A stretch of DNA of 64,000 bases from an uncultured Tateyamaria sp. (GCF_947503705.1 NZ_CANNES010000001.1:998501-1062500), one strand, 5' to 3'; positions 27,635 through 37,233 are shown, numbered from the stretch's first letter. Made by a program: numbers and translations. The notes: generated by a model not told the origin, from the letters alone.

Positions 27635-28567
27635 TTGAGCTACAACGGATTTGAAACAGCAGAAACACCGCGTTTGGTGGATTACCTGGTCACCGCACTG
27701 AACGTGGACAGCGTTCCGCAATCCGGGGGCCGCTACGGTGCAAAAGGTCCCAAAGGCATATACAGAATGCTTGGAGGTGTGCAAAATGATGACGGCGCAC
27801 AGGCGCAGGGTATTCTGAGCAGTGACCTCAAGATGGAAATGGCCGTCGCACGCGTCTACGCTGAAGCTGCCCGTCACAGTTTTGGTTTCATGGACGACTC
27901 AGACCTCCGCCCCAACCCCGCCCAAGCAAATCGTGCCTTCAAGCTGGCGGAAAAATTCGATGACGTGCGAGGCACGATTGCGCGGATCAGGGGCAGCAAA
28001 CTGGGCGGCATTCCCGTCTATCGGCCCAAAGGCATCAAGGGTGATGTGCTGCCGCTCTTTGATGTTACGGATACCAAGAACTTGAAGGGTCTGGCAAAGC
28101 GTACTGGCATCAGCTTGGACACTCCCGACGATCCCAACCGCCCGCTGGGGTCGGCACAGGCAGAACAGGTGCAAGAAGCCATTTCAGAGGACAAATCGGT
28201 CGAGATGCAGACCGACTCCAATCAGACCCTTGGCCGCATCATGGGCCTCTTTGGGCGAAACGTTGAAAAGGCGGCCATGGCCGCCGCGACGACGCCACCC
28301 GGTGGCAGCAACACGCCGCCCAGCGGTCATGTCAAATTGCGGCTGATCGCAAATACTCCGCTTGTCCATGTGGATTACAAATGGGCATGGATCGAACGCG
28401 AAATGCGGTTCGGTAAAACTGACGCTAACAACGAGGCGCAACGGACCATCGAAGAGGGCGTGTACCGTTTTGCTACGCCAGACCGAAACCCGCCCGATGG
28501 TATCGAGGATGAAGGGCTTTACGACTGCTTCGCCCTGAACCCCACCGTGCATCTGCGCGACTTCTAG
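27635..28567 (+). CDS. Unknown protein, first gene of a two-gene module
   Basis: The product is about 310 residues, soluble, and matches no family I know. Visible segments are an N-terminal helical part (TAETPRLVDYLVTALNVDS), a middle with KLGGIPVYRPKGIKGDVLPLFDV, a low-complexity TPPGGSNTPPSG linker near residue 236, and a Trp/Glu-rich C-terminal part (VDYKWAWIEREMRFGK). I used the TTG at 27635 because GAGG lies six bases upstream; in-frame GTGs at 27596 and 27611 lack a clear site. The stop is only nine bases before the membrane/OmpA gene, so the two are surely co-transcribed. Confidence 0.65.
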   Translation: MSYNGFETAETPRLVDYLVTALNVDSVPQSGGRYGAKGPKGIYRMLGGVQNDDGAQAQGILSSDLKMEMAVARVYAEAARHSFGFMDDSDLRPNPAQANRAFKLAEKFDDVRGTIARIRGSKLGGIPVYRPKGIKGDVLPLFDVTDTKNLKGLAKRTGISLDTPDDPNRPLGSAQAEQVQEAISEDKSVEMQTDSNQTLGRIMGLFGRNVEKAAMAAATTPPGGSNTPPSGHVKLRLIANTPLVHVDYKWAWIEREMRFGKTDANNEAQRTIEEGVYRFATPDRNPPDGIEDEGLYDCFALNPTVHLRDF

Positions 28568-28576
28568 GAGGCTGCG

Positions 28577-29596
28577 ATGGAACAGGAACTGGCCACCGCA
28601 GCAAGTGAATACGGCGCGTTCGAACCCGCCTATCTTTACGTTACGACCGCTGTGACAACGATTGCGGCCATCACACAAATTGTTTTTCCCAAGGTACTCT
28701 TTCCCGCCGTTCCGGAACGCGCGGCCATTTTGCGGGTCATTGGTGTGCTGGTCTTGTTCGCGCTCTTGGCGGTCAATGTCATCAACCTGTTTTGGCCGCG
28801 CGAGGCGCTTGTTCTCGTGACGTATTACCTGATTGCGATCTGTGCCGCGGCTGTCGCCCTCGTTCTATATCTGCTGTTCCGCAGTCTCTGGGCAAAAAAC
28901 CTTGTTGGCAGAGGGGGCGCCGATGTGGTCGCCATTGTTGGCCCTTCCATGCGTCCAGACGTGCGAAAACGTTTTAACGAGGCCAACCGTGATCCGACCA
29001 AGATCCTGCAAGGAGCGGATTACGACGTGACGGCCATATGGCCCGCGTGGTCGCGCTACACGGGCTACGTTGCACTGTTTGCAACATCTGCTGTCGCGCA
29101 AGTCTGCGGGGTGGTGTCCGTTTTGATGGTCGCGATGATCCTCGCAGACCCGCCTGTAGTGGAAGTGGTTGACGAAACAGGTGCTGCCAAGGTTCGCACA
29201 ATCCCGGCGCAATTTGTGTTTGAGGTCGACAAGGCCACTTTGGCCGATCCGACCGTGGGCCAGATGCAGGCCGAACTGGCCGAGATAGAGGCTTTTTCCC
29301 CTCAGTTGGTCATTGTTCGCGGTCACACCGACACGTCAGGTGACGCTGCCTATAACCGTGACCTGTCGCAGCGGCGCGCGGATGCGGTGGCCGCCTGGCT
29401 TGCCGCGCAACCTCTGCTGTCAGAGATCGAGATCAGGGCGCAAGGCATGGGCGAGGATTGCTTGCGATTTTCCGAGAATGGCTTGCAAGGTGAAGGGCTG
29501 GCGCGGGCGCAGCAGAACAACAGGCGGGTCGAACTTGTGTTGCTGCAATCTGTCGACGCCGCTGATGACGTTCAATCCCAATGCAACCCCGCGTGA
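28577..29596 (+). CDS. Polytopic membrane protein with C-terminal OmpA domain
   Basis: The 339-residue protein has three hydrophobic segments in its first 115 residues and a further one near residues 158-190. An OmpA-like peptidoglycan-binding domain follows (about 210-330, with VIVRGHTDTSGDAAYNRDLSQRRADAVAAWL and the closing NNRRVEL). It should sit in the inner membrane and hold the cell wall. The topology recalls MotB-like or other wall-anchored membrane proteins, but the number of membrane segments does not fit MotB. It shares an operon with the unknown gene upstream. Confidence 0.8.
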   Translation: MEQELATAASEYGAFEPAYLYVTTAVTTIAAITQIVFPKVLFPAVPERAAILRVIGVLVLFALLAVNVINLFWPREALVLVTYYLIAICAAAVALVLYLLFRSLWAKNLVGRGGADVVAIVGPSMRPDVRKRFNEANRDPTKILQGADYDVTAIWPAWSRYTGYVALFATSAVAQVCGVVSVLMVAMILADPPVVEVVDETGAAKVRTIPAQFVFEVDKATLADPTVGQMQAELAEIEAFSPQLVIVRGHTDTSGDAAYNRDLSQRRADAVAAWLAAQPLLSEIEIRAQGMGEDCLRFSENGLQGEGLARAQQNNRRVELVLLQSVDAADDVQSQCNPA

Positions 29597-29599
29597 ACG

Positions 29600-29671
29600 A
29601 AAAGGCCCCACCGCGAGCGGCAGGGCCTATCCAGGTCGAAGGGCAAAGGACACCCCAAGGGGGTGCCCTCC
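29600..29671. terminator. Terminator hairpins between convergent OmpA-type genes
   Basis: AGGCCC...GGGCCT near 29601-29628 forms a weak stem for the plus-strand gene. AGGACACCCC/GGGGTGCCCT (about 29647-29669), with one G-U pair, forms a better stem for the minus-strand gene. Confidence 0.5.
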
Positions 29672-29674
29672 TGA

Positions 29675-30505
29675 TCAGTTGTCCTGGACCAGACCCGCAG
29701 GCGGTGCTGCGCGCGGGGCCAGAGCAAATTGGACCCGACGGTTGACCGCCTCGCCCGAGATTGTGCCCGACAGGTTGATGGGACGTTTCGCGCCAAAGCC
29801 CTTGGGCTCCATTGCTGTCACATCATAGCCTTCGCTCTGTAGTTGATCGATTACGGATTGGGCCCGGAACCAGCTGAGATCCATGTTGATCTTTTCGCTG
29901 CCGCGGCGGTCAGAGTGACCCTCGACGATGACTTTCACTTCGTCACACATTTCGACGGCCGTCGCGATATTGCGCACGCGGATCATGTCAGCCGGGTCGG
30001 GCTGGTCGCCGCCCACCGGGAAGTTAACGGTTGTGATACCAACCATCGTGTCGAGGTAATCCACACATGATGGCACGCGGTAGCGGTGAAACCGGCCCAG
30101 ACGCAGCGGTACGGTATTCACGGTGCTGGCGACCTGCACGGGGGCCTCGGTCGGCTGTGGTACTGGCGTAGGCGCCGGTGCCACAGCTGCAATCACGGCT
30201 GTGGTGGCCGGGGGCGTCGTTGCCTGCTCGGATTGCAACAAGTTTACGTTGGTTCGGGTGACCGCGTCCGTCGCACCTGGAAACGTGGGTTCCGTAAGGC
30301 CGGTATTGGCGGCTGCTGCAATGTTTTGGTTGGATTGCACAAATAACAAGGTCGACGTAACGATCAGCCCGGCAAACAGGGCCAGAAAGACAAAGGCACC
30401 AGCAGCAATAACCCAGCCGGACAGGCCCGCGCGCTGTGGCGGTGGCGCAAAGGCCTGTTGCTGCGGCGCATACCCACCTTGTGTGTTCATCGTTAATTTC
30501 GTCAT
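29675..30505 (-). CDS. Single-span membrane protein with OmpA-like domain
   Basis: The 276-residue protein has a short cytoplasmic Gln/Pro-rich N-terminus, one membrane segment (about residues 28-52), a Thr/Pro/Ala-rich linker and a C-terminal OmpA-like domain (about 150-265, with VIVEGHSDRRGSEKINMDLSWFRAQSVIDQL and VNRRVQFAL). The domain order is that of a MotB- or Pal-like wall anchor. I start it at the ATG at 30505; the frame continues upstream without a better start. It faces the other OmpA-type gene tail to tail. Confidence 0.8.
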   Translation of the reverse strand: MTKLTMNTQGGYAPQQQAFAPPPQRAGLSGWVIAAGAFVFLALFAGLIVTSTLLFVQSNQNIAAAANTGLTEPTFPGATDAVTRTNVNLLQSEQATTPPATTAVIAAVAPAPTPVPQPTEAPVQVASTVNTVPLRLGRFHRYRVPSCVDYLDTMVGITTVNFPVGGDQPDPADMIRVRNIATAVEMCDEVKVIVEGHSDRRGSEKINMDLSWFRAQSVIDQLQSEGYDVTAMEPKGFGAKRPINLSGTISGEAVNRRVQFALAPRAAPPAGLVQDN

Positions 30506-30634
30506 TGCGCTGTCCCCCAAGACCAGGCGTTGTCTCATCGGCGGGCAAAATGGGCTGATTTTGTCATTATCCCGCATATATGGCAGTTGCGGGCCCCAAG
30601 TTGCCTATCCTTGGTAGCGACACAAACACATCGC

Positions 30635-30715
30635 GAATCATTTCTCAACACTGTCAACGCATGGTGATTCGTTTTTTTGTGCGGTGATTCGTTTTTGTCG
30701 TCCAAAGACCGAATC
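30635..30715. promoter_or_regulatory. Cluster of four GANTC sites ahead of pheS
   Basis: GAATC at 30635 and 30711 and GATTC at 30666 and 30686 fall within 81 bases. The middle pair is part of a 14-bp direct repeat, GGTGATTCGTTTTT (30663-30676 and 30683-30696). GANTC is the methylation site of the cell-cycle enzyme CcrM in alphaproteobacteria. Apart from these sites I see nothing in 30506-30795. Confidence 0.55.
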
Positions 30716-30795
30716 GGCTTCTGCGTGACCGCATGGCTTGCACTGCTGCGGGCAACGGATTACTCCCCCTGCAACGCCTGAGCGGAGCAAAAACT

Positions 30796-31869
30796 ATGGA
30801 CGATCTCAAAGCGAAATACCTGTCGCAAATTGCCGACGCCTCGGACGAGGCCGCGCTGGAGGATATCCGCCTGGCCGCTGTCGGCAAAAAAGGCGAAGTC
30901 GCGCTCAAGATGCGCGAGTTGGGCCGCATGACACCAGAAGAACGCCAGGTGGCAGGTCCCGCGCTCAACGCGCTCAAGGATGAGATCAACGCGGCGCTGG
31001 CCGCCAAAAAAGTCGGTTTGGCAGATGCGGCCTTGGACGCGCGTTTGCGCGACGAATGGTTGGACGTGACACTACCCACACGCCCGCGCCGCCAGGGCAC
31101 GATCCACCCCATCAGCCAAGTGAGCGAAGAGGTCACGGCGATCTTTGCCGAAATGGGTTTTTCCGTTGCCGAAGGGCCGCGCATTGACACCGACTGGTAC
31201 AACTTTGATGCGTTGAACATCCCCGGCCACCATCCCGCGCGGGCCGAGATGGACACGTTTTATATGCACCGGGCCGAGGGCGACAACCGCCCACCCCATG
31301 TGCTGCGCACGCACACTTCGCCTGTCCAGATCCGGTCGATGGAGAAGACCGGTGCGCCCACCCGCATCATTTGCCCCGGCGGTGTGTACCGCGCCGACTA
31401 TGACCAGACGCACACGCCCATGTTCCACCAGGTCGAGGGCCTTGCCATCGACCGCGACATCAGTATGGCCAACCTGAAGTGGGTGCTCGAAGAGTTCGTG
31501 AAATCCTATTTCGAGGTGGACGGTGTCGATTTGCGGTTCCGCGCCTCGCACTTTCCCTTCACCGAACCCTCGGCCGAGGTCGACATCCGCTGTTCCTGGG
31601 AAGGTGGTACGCTTAAAGTGGGCGAGGGCGACGATTGGCTCGAAATCCTGGGCTCTGGCATGGTGCATCCCAAAGTTCTGCAAGCGGGTGGGATTGATCC
31701 TGACGAATGGCAGGGCTTTGCCTTTGGCATGGGGATCGACCGGATTGCGATGCTGAAATACGGCATCCCCGACCTGCGCGCGTTCTTTGATAGCGACCTG
31801 CGCTGGCTGCGCCACTACGGCTTTGCCGCCTTGGATGTCCCGACCCTGCACGGCGGGCTGAGCCGCTAG
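30796..31869 (+). CDS. pheS: Phenylalanine-tRNA ligase alpha subunit
   Basis: The 357-residue catalytic subunit forms an alpha2-beta2 enzyme with PheT. It has an N-terminal coiled-coil (about residues 1-85) and the class II core, including the motif-2 region [10 protein letters not shown], the [12 protein letters not shown] segment and motif 3 [14 protein letters not shown]. The ATG at 30796 has GGAG upstream and gives the normal length; the frame is open a further 21 codons. No pheM-like leader peptide is evident. Confidence 0.96.
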   Translation: MDDLKAKYLSQIADASDEAALEDIRLAAVGKKGEVALKMRELGRMTPEERQVAGPALNALKDEINAALAAKKVGLADAALDARLRDEWLDVTLPTRPRRQGTIHPISQVSEEVTAIFAEMGFSVAEGPRIDTDWYNFDALNIPGHHPARAEMDTFYMHRAEGDNRPPHVLRTHTSPVQIRSMEKTGAPTRIICPGGVYRADYDQTHTPMFHQVEGLAIDRDISMANLKWVLEEFVKSYFEVDGVDLRFRASHFPFTEPSAEVDIRCSWEGGTLKVGEGDDWLEILGSGMVHPKVLQAGGIDPDEWQGFAFGMGIDRIAMLKYGIPDLRAFFDSDLRWLRHYGFAALDVPTLHGGLSR

Positions 31870-31971
31870 CCCTGGTCCGCCCTTCTCTCGTTTGAAAATC
31901 CTCCCGCTTGAGAGCTGGTTTGCCAAGCGGTTCGCCCTGTCCGCGAGGCGAAACCGCTCTATCTAGAGGGT

Positions 31972-32196
31972 ATGACCAAATACATCGTCGTCGCAATGAT
32001 CGTGCTCATCGTGATCGCCCACATCTTTTTGTGGCGCTCGAGCATGGATCCGGCTCTCAAGCTGACGTTCACTGTGATCAATGCGACCGCTTGGACCATT
32101 ATCCTCGGTCCAGTCTTCTTTGTGGATCGCTGGATGAAAGCCACACGTGCCAAGAACGCTGAAAACAATGAGGCGGGTAAAGACGTTGTGACGTGA
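31972..32196 (+). CDS. Small two-span membrane protein between pheS and pheT
   Basis: The 74-residue product has two hydrophobic segments (about residues 3-21 and 31-50) and a charged C-terminal tail. It is probably an inner-membrane protein. Its function is unknown; its position suggests it is carried with the pheST operon. Confidence 0.65.
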   Translation: MTKYIVVAMIVLIVIAHIFLWRSSMDPALKLTFTVINATAWTIILGPVFFVDRWMKATRAKNAENNEAGKDVVT

Positions 32197-32227
32197 CACT
32201 GTCCGCCACGACGTTAGGGTCGCCCGC

Positions 32228-33031
32228 ATGAGATATCTGATTTTTGGATTGGCCCTGATCTGGGCCCTGCCCGCCGCAGCCATGGGTCCCTGGCAGGACT
32301 GTGGTGGTGAGGTGGCCTGCACCCTTGGCGACCGGTCGTACCACATTCGGCTTCCCGACGATTGGGACGGGCAAAGTCCGATGCCCGTGATGCTGCATTT
32401 CCACGGGTGGCAACGGACCGGCGCTCTGCCTGTGAACCACGGTCGGATTTCCGGGGCAACCCGGAGGCGGGGCGTGCTGCTGGTCGCCCCCAATGGGTTG
32501 CGCAAGACCTGGGATTTCTGGGACAGCGACACTGACGATGTACCCTTTGCGGCTGCCGTTCTGGCGGATGTCGCCAAACGCTATCCGGTGGATGAAGAGA
32601 ATATCTTTGTCTCCGGCTATTCCTTCGGCTCGGCCATGGCGTGGCGCTACGTGTGCGAGAACGGCAATGACGTGCGCGCGCTCTTGGCGGTTGCGGGCAC
32701 GTTGTCACAATCCGAAACCTGCCCTCAGGCACCAGGCGAAGTGCGCCATGTGCACGGGTTGAATGACACGGTTATGGATTTCCCCATGGGCCCTGGCGGT
32801 GACGTGACCCATCCGGTGGAGTTGTGGCGCGCCGCCTATGGTTGCGGCGCTGGCGAGGCGCGCGGGGTGTGGCAACAAGTGGATTTCCTGACACTTAGCC
32901 GGACAGAGTGGGATACGTGCGCAACGGGCCGGGTCAGCCTTGATCTGCATCCGGGTGGCCATTTCATCCCGCATGGTTGGTTTGCGCGACATCTGGACGA
33001 GCTTTTGGACCTGCCGTTCAGCTATCCGTGA
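32228..33031 (+). CDS. Secreted PHB-depolymerase/feruloyl-esterase-like hydrolase
   Basis: The 267-residue protein has a signal peptide (MRYLIFGLALIWALPAAAMG) and an alpha/beta-hydrolase fold of the LpqC/PHB depolymerase type. The oxyanion region is MLHFHGWQ, the nucleophile is the serine in GYSFGSAMAW, an acid follows in HGLNDTVMDF, and the histidine is in HPGGHFIPHG. It should act on ester bonds in the periplasm or outside the cell; the natural substrate is not known. It lies between the small membrane protein and pheT. Confidence 0.85.
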   Translation: MRYLIFGLALIWALPAAAMGPWQDCGGEVACTLGDRSYHIRLPDDWDGQSPMPVMLHFHGWQRTGALPVNHGRISGATRRRGVLLVAPNGLRKTWDFWDSDTDDVPFAAAVLADVAKRYPVDEENIFVSGYSFGSAMAWRYVCENGNDVRALLAVAGTLSQSETCPQAPGEVRHVHGLNDTVMDFPMGPGGDVTHPVELWRAAYGCGAGEARGVWQQVDFLTLSRTEWDTCATGRVSLDLHPGGHFIPHGWFARHLDELLDLPFSYP

Positions 33032-33183
33032 CCGATGGCAAACGACAGGTCCTCGTTGCGGGCTGAAATGAAGCCGTCGCAACGAAGGCTTTAAGGCGGA
33101 CCTATTGGTGCGCCTGCGCAGCCTTGCACCCGGGCCTGATCTTTGCCATTGCAGGGCGACCGCGCACGCAAGGACCTGATCGC

Positions 33184-35583
33184 ATGAAATTCACGCTTTC
33201 CTGGCTGAAACAGCACCTCGATACGACCGCTTCGGTGGATGACATCTGCTATGCCCTGACCGACCTCGGCCTTGAGGTGGAAGGGGTCGAAGACCGCGGT
33301 GCCAAGCTGGCCGATTTTACCATCGGCAAAGTCATAAGCGCGGAAAAGCATCCCGATGCAGACCGCCTGCGCGTCTGTCAGGTCGACACCGATGAGGGTA
33401 TGAAACAGATCATCTGTGGCGCACCCAATGCCCGCGAAGGCATTACCGTCGTCGTGGCGAAACCCGGCGTCTATGTCCCCGGCATCGACACCACCATTGG
33501 CGTTGGCAAGATCCGCGGTATCGAAAGCTTTGGCATGATGGCGTCCGAGCGCGAGATGGAACTGAGCGAAGAGCATGACGGCATCATCGAATTGCCCTCG
33601 GGCGAGGTCGGCGACCGGTTCGTGGACTGGCTGGCCGAAAATGACCCTGCCAAGGTCGACCCGGTGATCGAGATTGCCATCACCCCCAACCGACCCGACG
33701 CGCTGGGCGTCCGCGGCATCGCCCGCGATCTGGCTGCGCGTGGTTTGGGTACGTTGAAAGCAGCACCTGAGCCGTCCCTCGAAGGGGCGTTCCCTTGCCC
33801 GATCACTGTCACCATCGACGACGATACGCTGGGTCAGTGCCCCGTCTTCTTTGGCCGGATGATCCGGGGCGTCAAGAACGGCCCAAGCCCTGCCTGGTTG
33901 CGGGACCGCCTGCGTGCCATTGGCTTGCGTCCGATTTCATTCCTTGTGGACGTGACAAACTACTTCACCTTTGACCGCAACCGCCCTTTGCACGTCTTTG
34001 ACGCGGACAAGATTGCGGGCGGCGCCTTACGCGTTCACCGGGCTGTCGGGGGCGAGACACTCGTGGCCCTGGACGACAAGGAATATACGTTCGCGCCCGA
34101 TATGACCCTGATTTCGGATGCCAATGGCGTCGAAAGCATCGGTGGCGTCATGGGCGGCCTGCACAGCGGCTGCACCGAAGAGACGGTTAACGTTTTTGTC
34201 GAGGCGGCCTATTTCGATCCGGTGCGCACCGCTTATACGGGCCGCGCGCTGCGCATCAATTCCGACGCGCGTTACCGGTTTGAACGGGGCATTGACCCGG
34301 CCTTTACGCCCATTGGTCTCGATCTCGCCTGCGAGATGATCGTGGACATTGCCGGTGGTGAAGTGTCCAGTCGCGTGCAAGCCGGTGCCATCCCTGACAC
34401 CGCGCGGGCGTACCGCCTGAATGCGGCGAGGGTCCAAAGCCTTGTGGGCATGGACATCCCGGAATCCGAACAGCGCCAGACGCTGACGGCGCTCGGCTTT
34501 CGCCTTGATGGCGATATGGCGCACGTCCCCAGTTGGCGACCCGATGTGATGGGCGAGGCGGACCTTGTCGAGGAAGTGGCGCGCATTGCGTCTCTGACCA
34601 AGCTCAAGGGCAAGCCGCTGCCACGGCTGACCACCGGTGTGCCCAAGCCAGTTATGACGCCGATGCAACGCCGCCAACAGGCGGCGCGCCGGACGGCGGC
34701 GGCACTGGGGTACAACGAATGCGTGACCTACAGCTTTATCGATCAGGCCTCTGCTGCGCTCTTTGGCGGTGGCGATGATGCCACGATGCTGGAAAACCCG
34801 ATCTCGACCGACATGAGCCATATGCGGCCCGCACTGTTACCGGGCCTTTTGCAGGCTGCGGCCCGCAACCAGGCGCGCGGCTTCATGGATCTGGCCCTGT
34901 TCGAAGTGGGCCCAGCCTTTCACGGGGGGGAGCCGGGCGAGGAGCATAACCTCGTCAGTGGCCTATTGGTGGGTCGGACTGGTCCAAAGGATGTGCATGG
35001 TGCGTCCCGCCCCGTCGACGTGTTCGACGTGAAGGCGGATGCCGAGGCTGTTCTGGCGGCTGTGGGCGCGCCTGCGCGCGTGCAAATCCTGCGCGGTGCC
35101 AGCGATTGGTGGCACCCCGGACGCCATGGCATGATCTGCCTTGGTCCCAAGAAAGTGCTGGGTGTTTACGGTGAATTGCACCCCCGCGTGCTGGATGCGA
35201 TGGACATCAAAGGGCCTGCCATGGCCTTTACCCTTTGGCCCGAGGAAGTGCCCTTGCCGCGCAAGGCAGGCACGAACCGCGGCGCGCAAGACATCAGCGA
35301 CCTACAGGCGGTCGAACGGGATTTCGCCTTTGTCGTCGATGCCGGTGTTGATGCCCTGACGCTGGTCAATGCGGCTAGTGGTGCAGATAAGGCTCTGATT
35401 GAGGATGTGCGCGTCTTTGACGAGTTCATCGGTGGAAGCCTGGGTGAGGGCAAGAAATCGCTGGCCATTACCGTGCGCCTTCAGCCCCGTGAAACGACGC
35501 TGAAGGATGCCGATATCGAGGCGGTAGCCAAAAAAGTGATCGAAAAGGTCACCAAGGCCACGGGCGGTAGCCTGCGGGGTTAA
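33184..35583 (+). CDS. pheT: Phenylalanine-tRNA ligase beta subunit
   Basis: The 799-residue subunit has the expected full length and order: N-terminal tRNA-binding OB fold (about residues 40-150), B3/B4 editing domain (about 215-385), B5 (about 405-475), and the C-terminal ferredoxin-like anticodon-binding domain (about 705-798). The ATG at 33184 matches the family start MKFTLSWLKQHLDT. The stop codon overlaps that of the convergent LysR gene. Confidence 0.97.
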   Translation: MKFTLSWLKQHLDTTASVDDICYALTDLGLEVEGVEDRGAKLADFTIGKVISAEKHPDADRLRVCQVDTDEGMKQIICGAPNAREGITVVVAKPGVYVPGIDTTIGVGKIRGIESFGMMASEREMELSEEHDGIIELPSGEVGDRFVDWLAENDPAKVDPVIEIAITPNRPDALGVRGIARDLAARGLGTLKAAPEPSLEGAFPCPITVTIDDDTLGQCPVFFGRMIRGVKNGPSPAWLRDRLRAIGLRPISFLVDVTNYFTFDRNRPLHVFDADKIAGGALRVHRAVGGETLVALDDKEYTFAPDMTLISDANGVESIGGVMGGLHSGCTEETVNVFVEAAYFDPVRTAYTGRALRINSDARYRFERGIDPAFTPIGLDLACEMIVDIAGGEVSSRVQAGAIPDTARAYRLNAARVQSLVGMDIPESEQRQTLTALGFRLDGDMAHVPSWRPDVMGEADLVEEVARIASLTKLKGKPLPRLTTGVPKPVMTPMQRRQQAARRTAAALGYNECVTYSFIDQASAALFGGGDDATMLENPISTDMSHMRPALLPGLLQAAARNQARGFMDLALFEVGPAFHGGEPGEEHNLVSGLLVGRTGPKDVHGASRPVDVFDVKADAEAVLAAVGAPARVQILRGASDWWHPGRHGMICLGPKKVLGVYGELHPRVLDAMDIKGPAMAFTLWPEEVPLPRKAGTNRGAQDISDLQAVERDFAFVVDAGVDALTLVNAASGADKALIEDVRVFDEFIGGSLGEGKKSLAITVRLQPRETTLKDADIEAVAKKVIEKVTKATGGSLRG

Positions 35584-36473
35584 CGCTCCGCCAGCATGTC
35601 GGCGATCAAATCAAACGCCAGCCGGATGCGTCGGCTGGTGTGCAACTCGCGATGCGTGACCAACCACACTGGAAAGGTGATGGCTGGCCGATCAGGCAGT
35701 ACCCGCACCACATCCGTGAATTGCGCGGCAATGTCGTCGGACATCGGCAAAATCCCAAAGCCGCGCCGCAGGAGTTCCCAATTGGTGACACCGCTGGTCG
35801 AGCCTGCTCGCATATGGGCGGAAGTGACGTGGATGCCCTGCATCCCCAGCGCTTCGATGAACCGCGCGTCATCGCCAAAACTGATAAAGTCGTGGTCCAG
35901 TAGGTCTTCAACCGTTTCGGGCGCGCCGCGTGCGGCGATGTAGTCTTTCGACGCGTAAAGATGCCCGGTTGCATCCTTGACCAGCCGTGCAATCAGGTCT
36001 GGTTGTTCGGGGCGGACATGGCGGATCGCGATATCGGCCTCGCGTTTCAGGATATCGCGAATGTCGTTGGCGGCGACTACATCCACCCGCAAATTGGGGG
36101 CCATGCTGCGCAGCCGCATCATGATATCGGGCAGGACATAGGCGCTCATCATGTCACTAGCCGTGACCTTGATCACACCATCCAAAGACTGCGCGCGCCC
36201 TTGGGCCATTAGTGCGATGCGCGTCGCTGCCTCGCCCATATTGCGTGCCTCGTTCAACAGATCGCGCCCGGCATCCGTCAGTTGCATGGCCCGGGTGGTG
36301 CGCTGAAACAGGGCCAGCCCCAACTCTTCTTCCAGGGCGGCCACCTGGCGACCCAAAGTGGGTTGGGTCAAGCCCAAATGACGGGCCGCACCTGACAAGG
36401 ATCCCTCCTCGGCAGTGGCCAGAAAGGCGCGCATCCGGTTCCAGTCAAAGCTTTGACCTATACGATTTTGCAT
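35580..36473 (-). CDS. LysR-family transcriptional regulator
   Basis: The 297-residue protein has the N-terminal LysR helix-turn-helix (DWNRMRAFLATAEEGSLSGAARHLGLTQPTLGRQVAALEEELG, residues 10-52) and a C-terminal substrate-binding domain. It is divergent from the methyltransferase gene at 36547, which it may control. Its stop codon shares bases with that of pheT (TTAA at 35580-35583). Confidence 0.92.
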   Translation of the reverse strand: MQNRIGQSFDWNRMRAFLATAEEGSLSGAARHLGLTQPTLGRQVAALEEELGLALFQRTTRAMQLTDAGRDLLNEARNMGEAATRIALMAQGRAQSLDGVIKVTASDMMSAYVLPDIMMRLRSMAPNLRVDVVAANDIRDILKREADIAIRHVRPEQPDLIARLVKDATGHLYASKDYIAARGAPETVEDLLDHDFISFGDDARFIEALGMQGIHVTSAHMRAGSTSGVTNWELLRRGFGILPMSDDIAAQFTDVVRVLPDRPAITFPVWLVTHRELHTSRRIRLAFDLIADMLAER

Positions 36474-36546
36474 GCGTAACCTACAGATTTCGGGGATATT
36501 GAGGGTGATCGTTCCGACTTATATGCGCGGATAAAGGAGAAACGCA

Positions 36547-37176
36547 ATGAAACCTGATAGTGCATTCTGGGACAAGATCGCCGCCAAATACGCGGCTCAA
36601 CCGATTTCCGATATGGCCTCTTATAATCTGACGATGGAACGTGTGGCGTCACACCTGACGCCGGACGCCCGAGTTCTGGAACTGGGCTGTGGGACAGGTG
36701 GAACCGCCTTGCGCCTGGCGGATCACGTGGGCCAAATCCTTGCCACAGACTTTTCCGCAGGGATGATCGCGCAAGCTCAGGCGCGGGACGGGGCCGATAA
36801 CGTTCAGTTTCTGCAAGCTGGCGTGTTTGACGACACCCTGACCCTCGGCGGGTTTGACGTGGTGATGGGGTTCAACGTGTTTCATTTGGTCGAAGACTTG
36901 CCCGCGACGTTTGCCCGTATCCATGCGCTGCTGGCACCCGGCGGCATCTTTATCTCCAAAACTCCATGTCTTGGGGAAAGGTCGCTGGGGCTAAAATTTG
37001 GTCTGCTAAAGCGCTTGATCCCTGCAATGCAATGGGTCGGCAAGGCCCCTTATGTTTCATTCGAGAGCATCGCGGGGATCGAGGCAAAGATCGCGGCAGC
37101 AGGCTTTCGGATCGTCGAGACAGGCAACTACCCGGTTCGTCCTCCGAACCATTTCGTGGTGGCCACGCGCCTCTGA
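36547..37176 (+). CDS. Class I SAM-dependent methyltransferase
   Basis: The 209-residue protein has the Rossmann-type methyltransferase motif I as VLELGCGTGGTALRLAD (about residues 42-58), motif II ATDFSAGMI, and FDVVMGFNVFHLVEDL. The substrate cannot be told from sequence. A good ribosome binding site (AAAGGAG) precedes the ATG. It is divergent from the LysR gene. Confidence 0.87.
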   Translation: MKPDSAFWDKIAAKYAAQPISDMASYNLTMERVASHLTPDARVLELGCGTGGTALRLADHVGQILATDFSAGMIAQAQARDGADNVQFLQAGVFDDTLTLGGFDVVMGFNVFHLVEDLPATFARIHALLAPGGIFISKTPCLGERSLGLKFGLLKRLIPAMQWVGKAPYVSFESIAGIEAKIAAAGFRIVETGNYPVRPPNHFVVATRL

Positions 37177-37233
37177 CCTTGCTTTTGGTGTCCGGTGCTG
37201 CACGTTACGCGGCAGTGAATGAAGGAGCCTTTA

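Noticed and set aside
28577-29596. Identification of the membrane-OmpA gene as a Zorya or Mot-type motor component
   Set aside because: It has more membrane spans than MotB/ZorB, and the adjacent gene has no MotA/ZorA features, so the resemblance is only the shared OmpA domain.
30733-30795. PheS start 21 codons further upstream or a PheM-like leader peptide
   Set aside because: The extension lacks a ribosome binding site and goes beyond the family N-terminus. No short Phe-rich frame with an attenuator hairpin is present.
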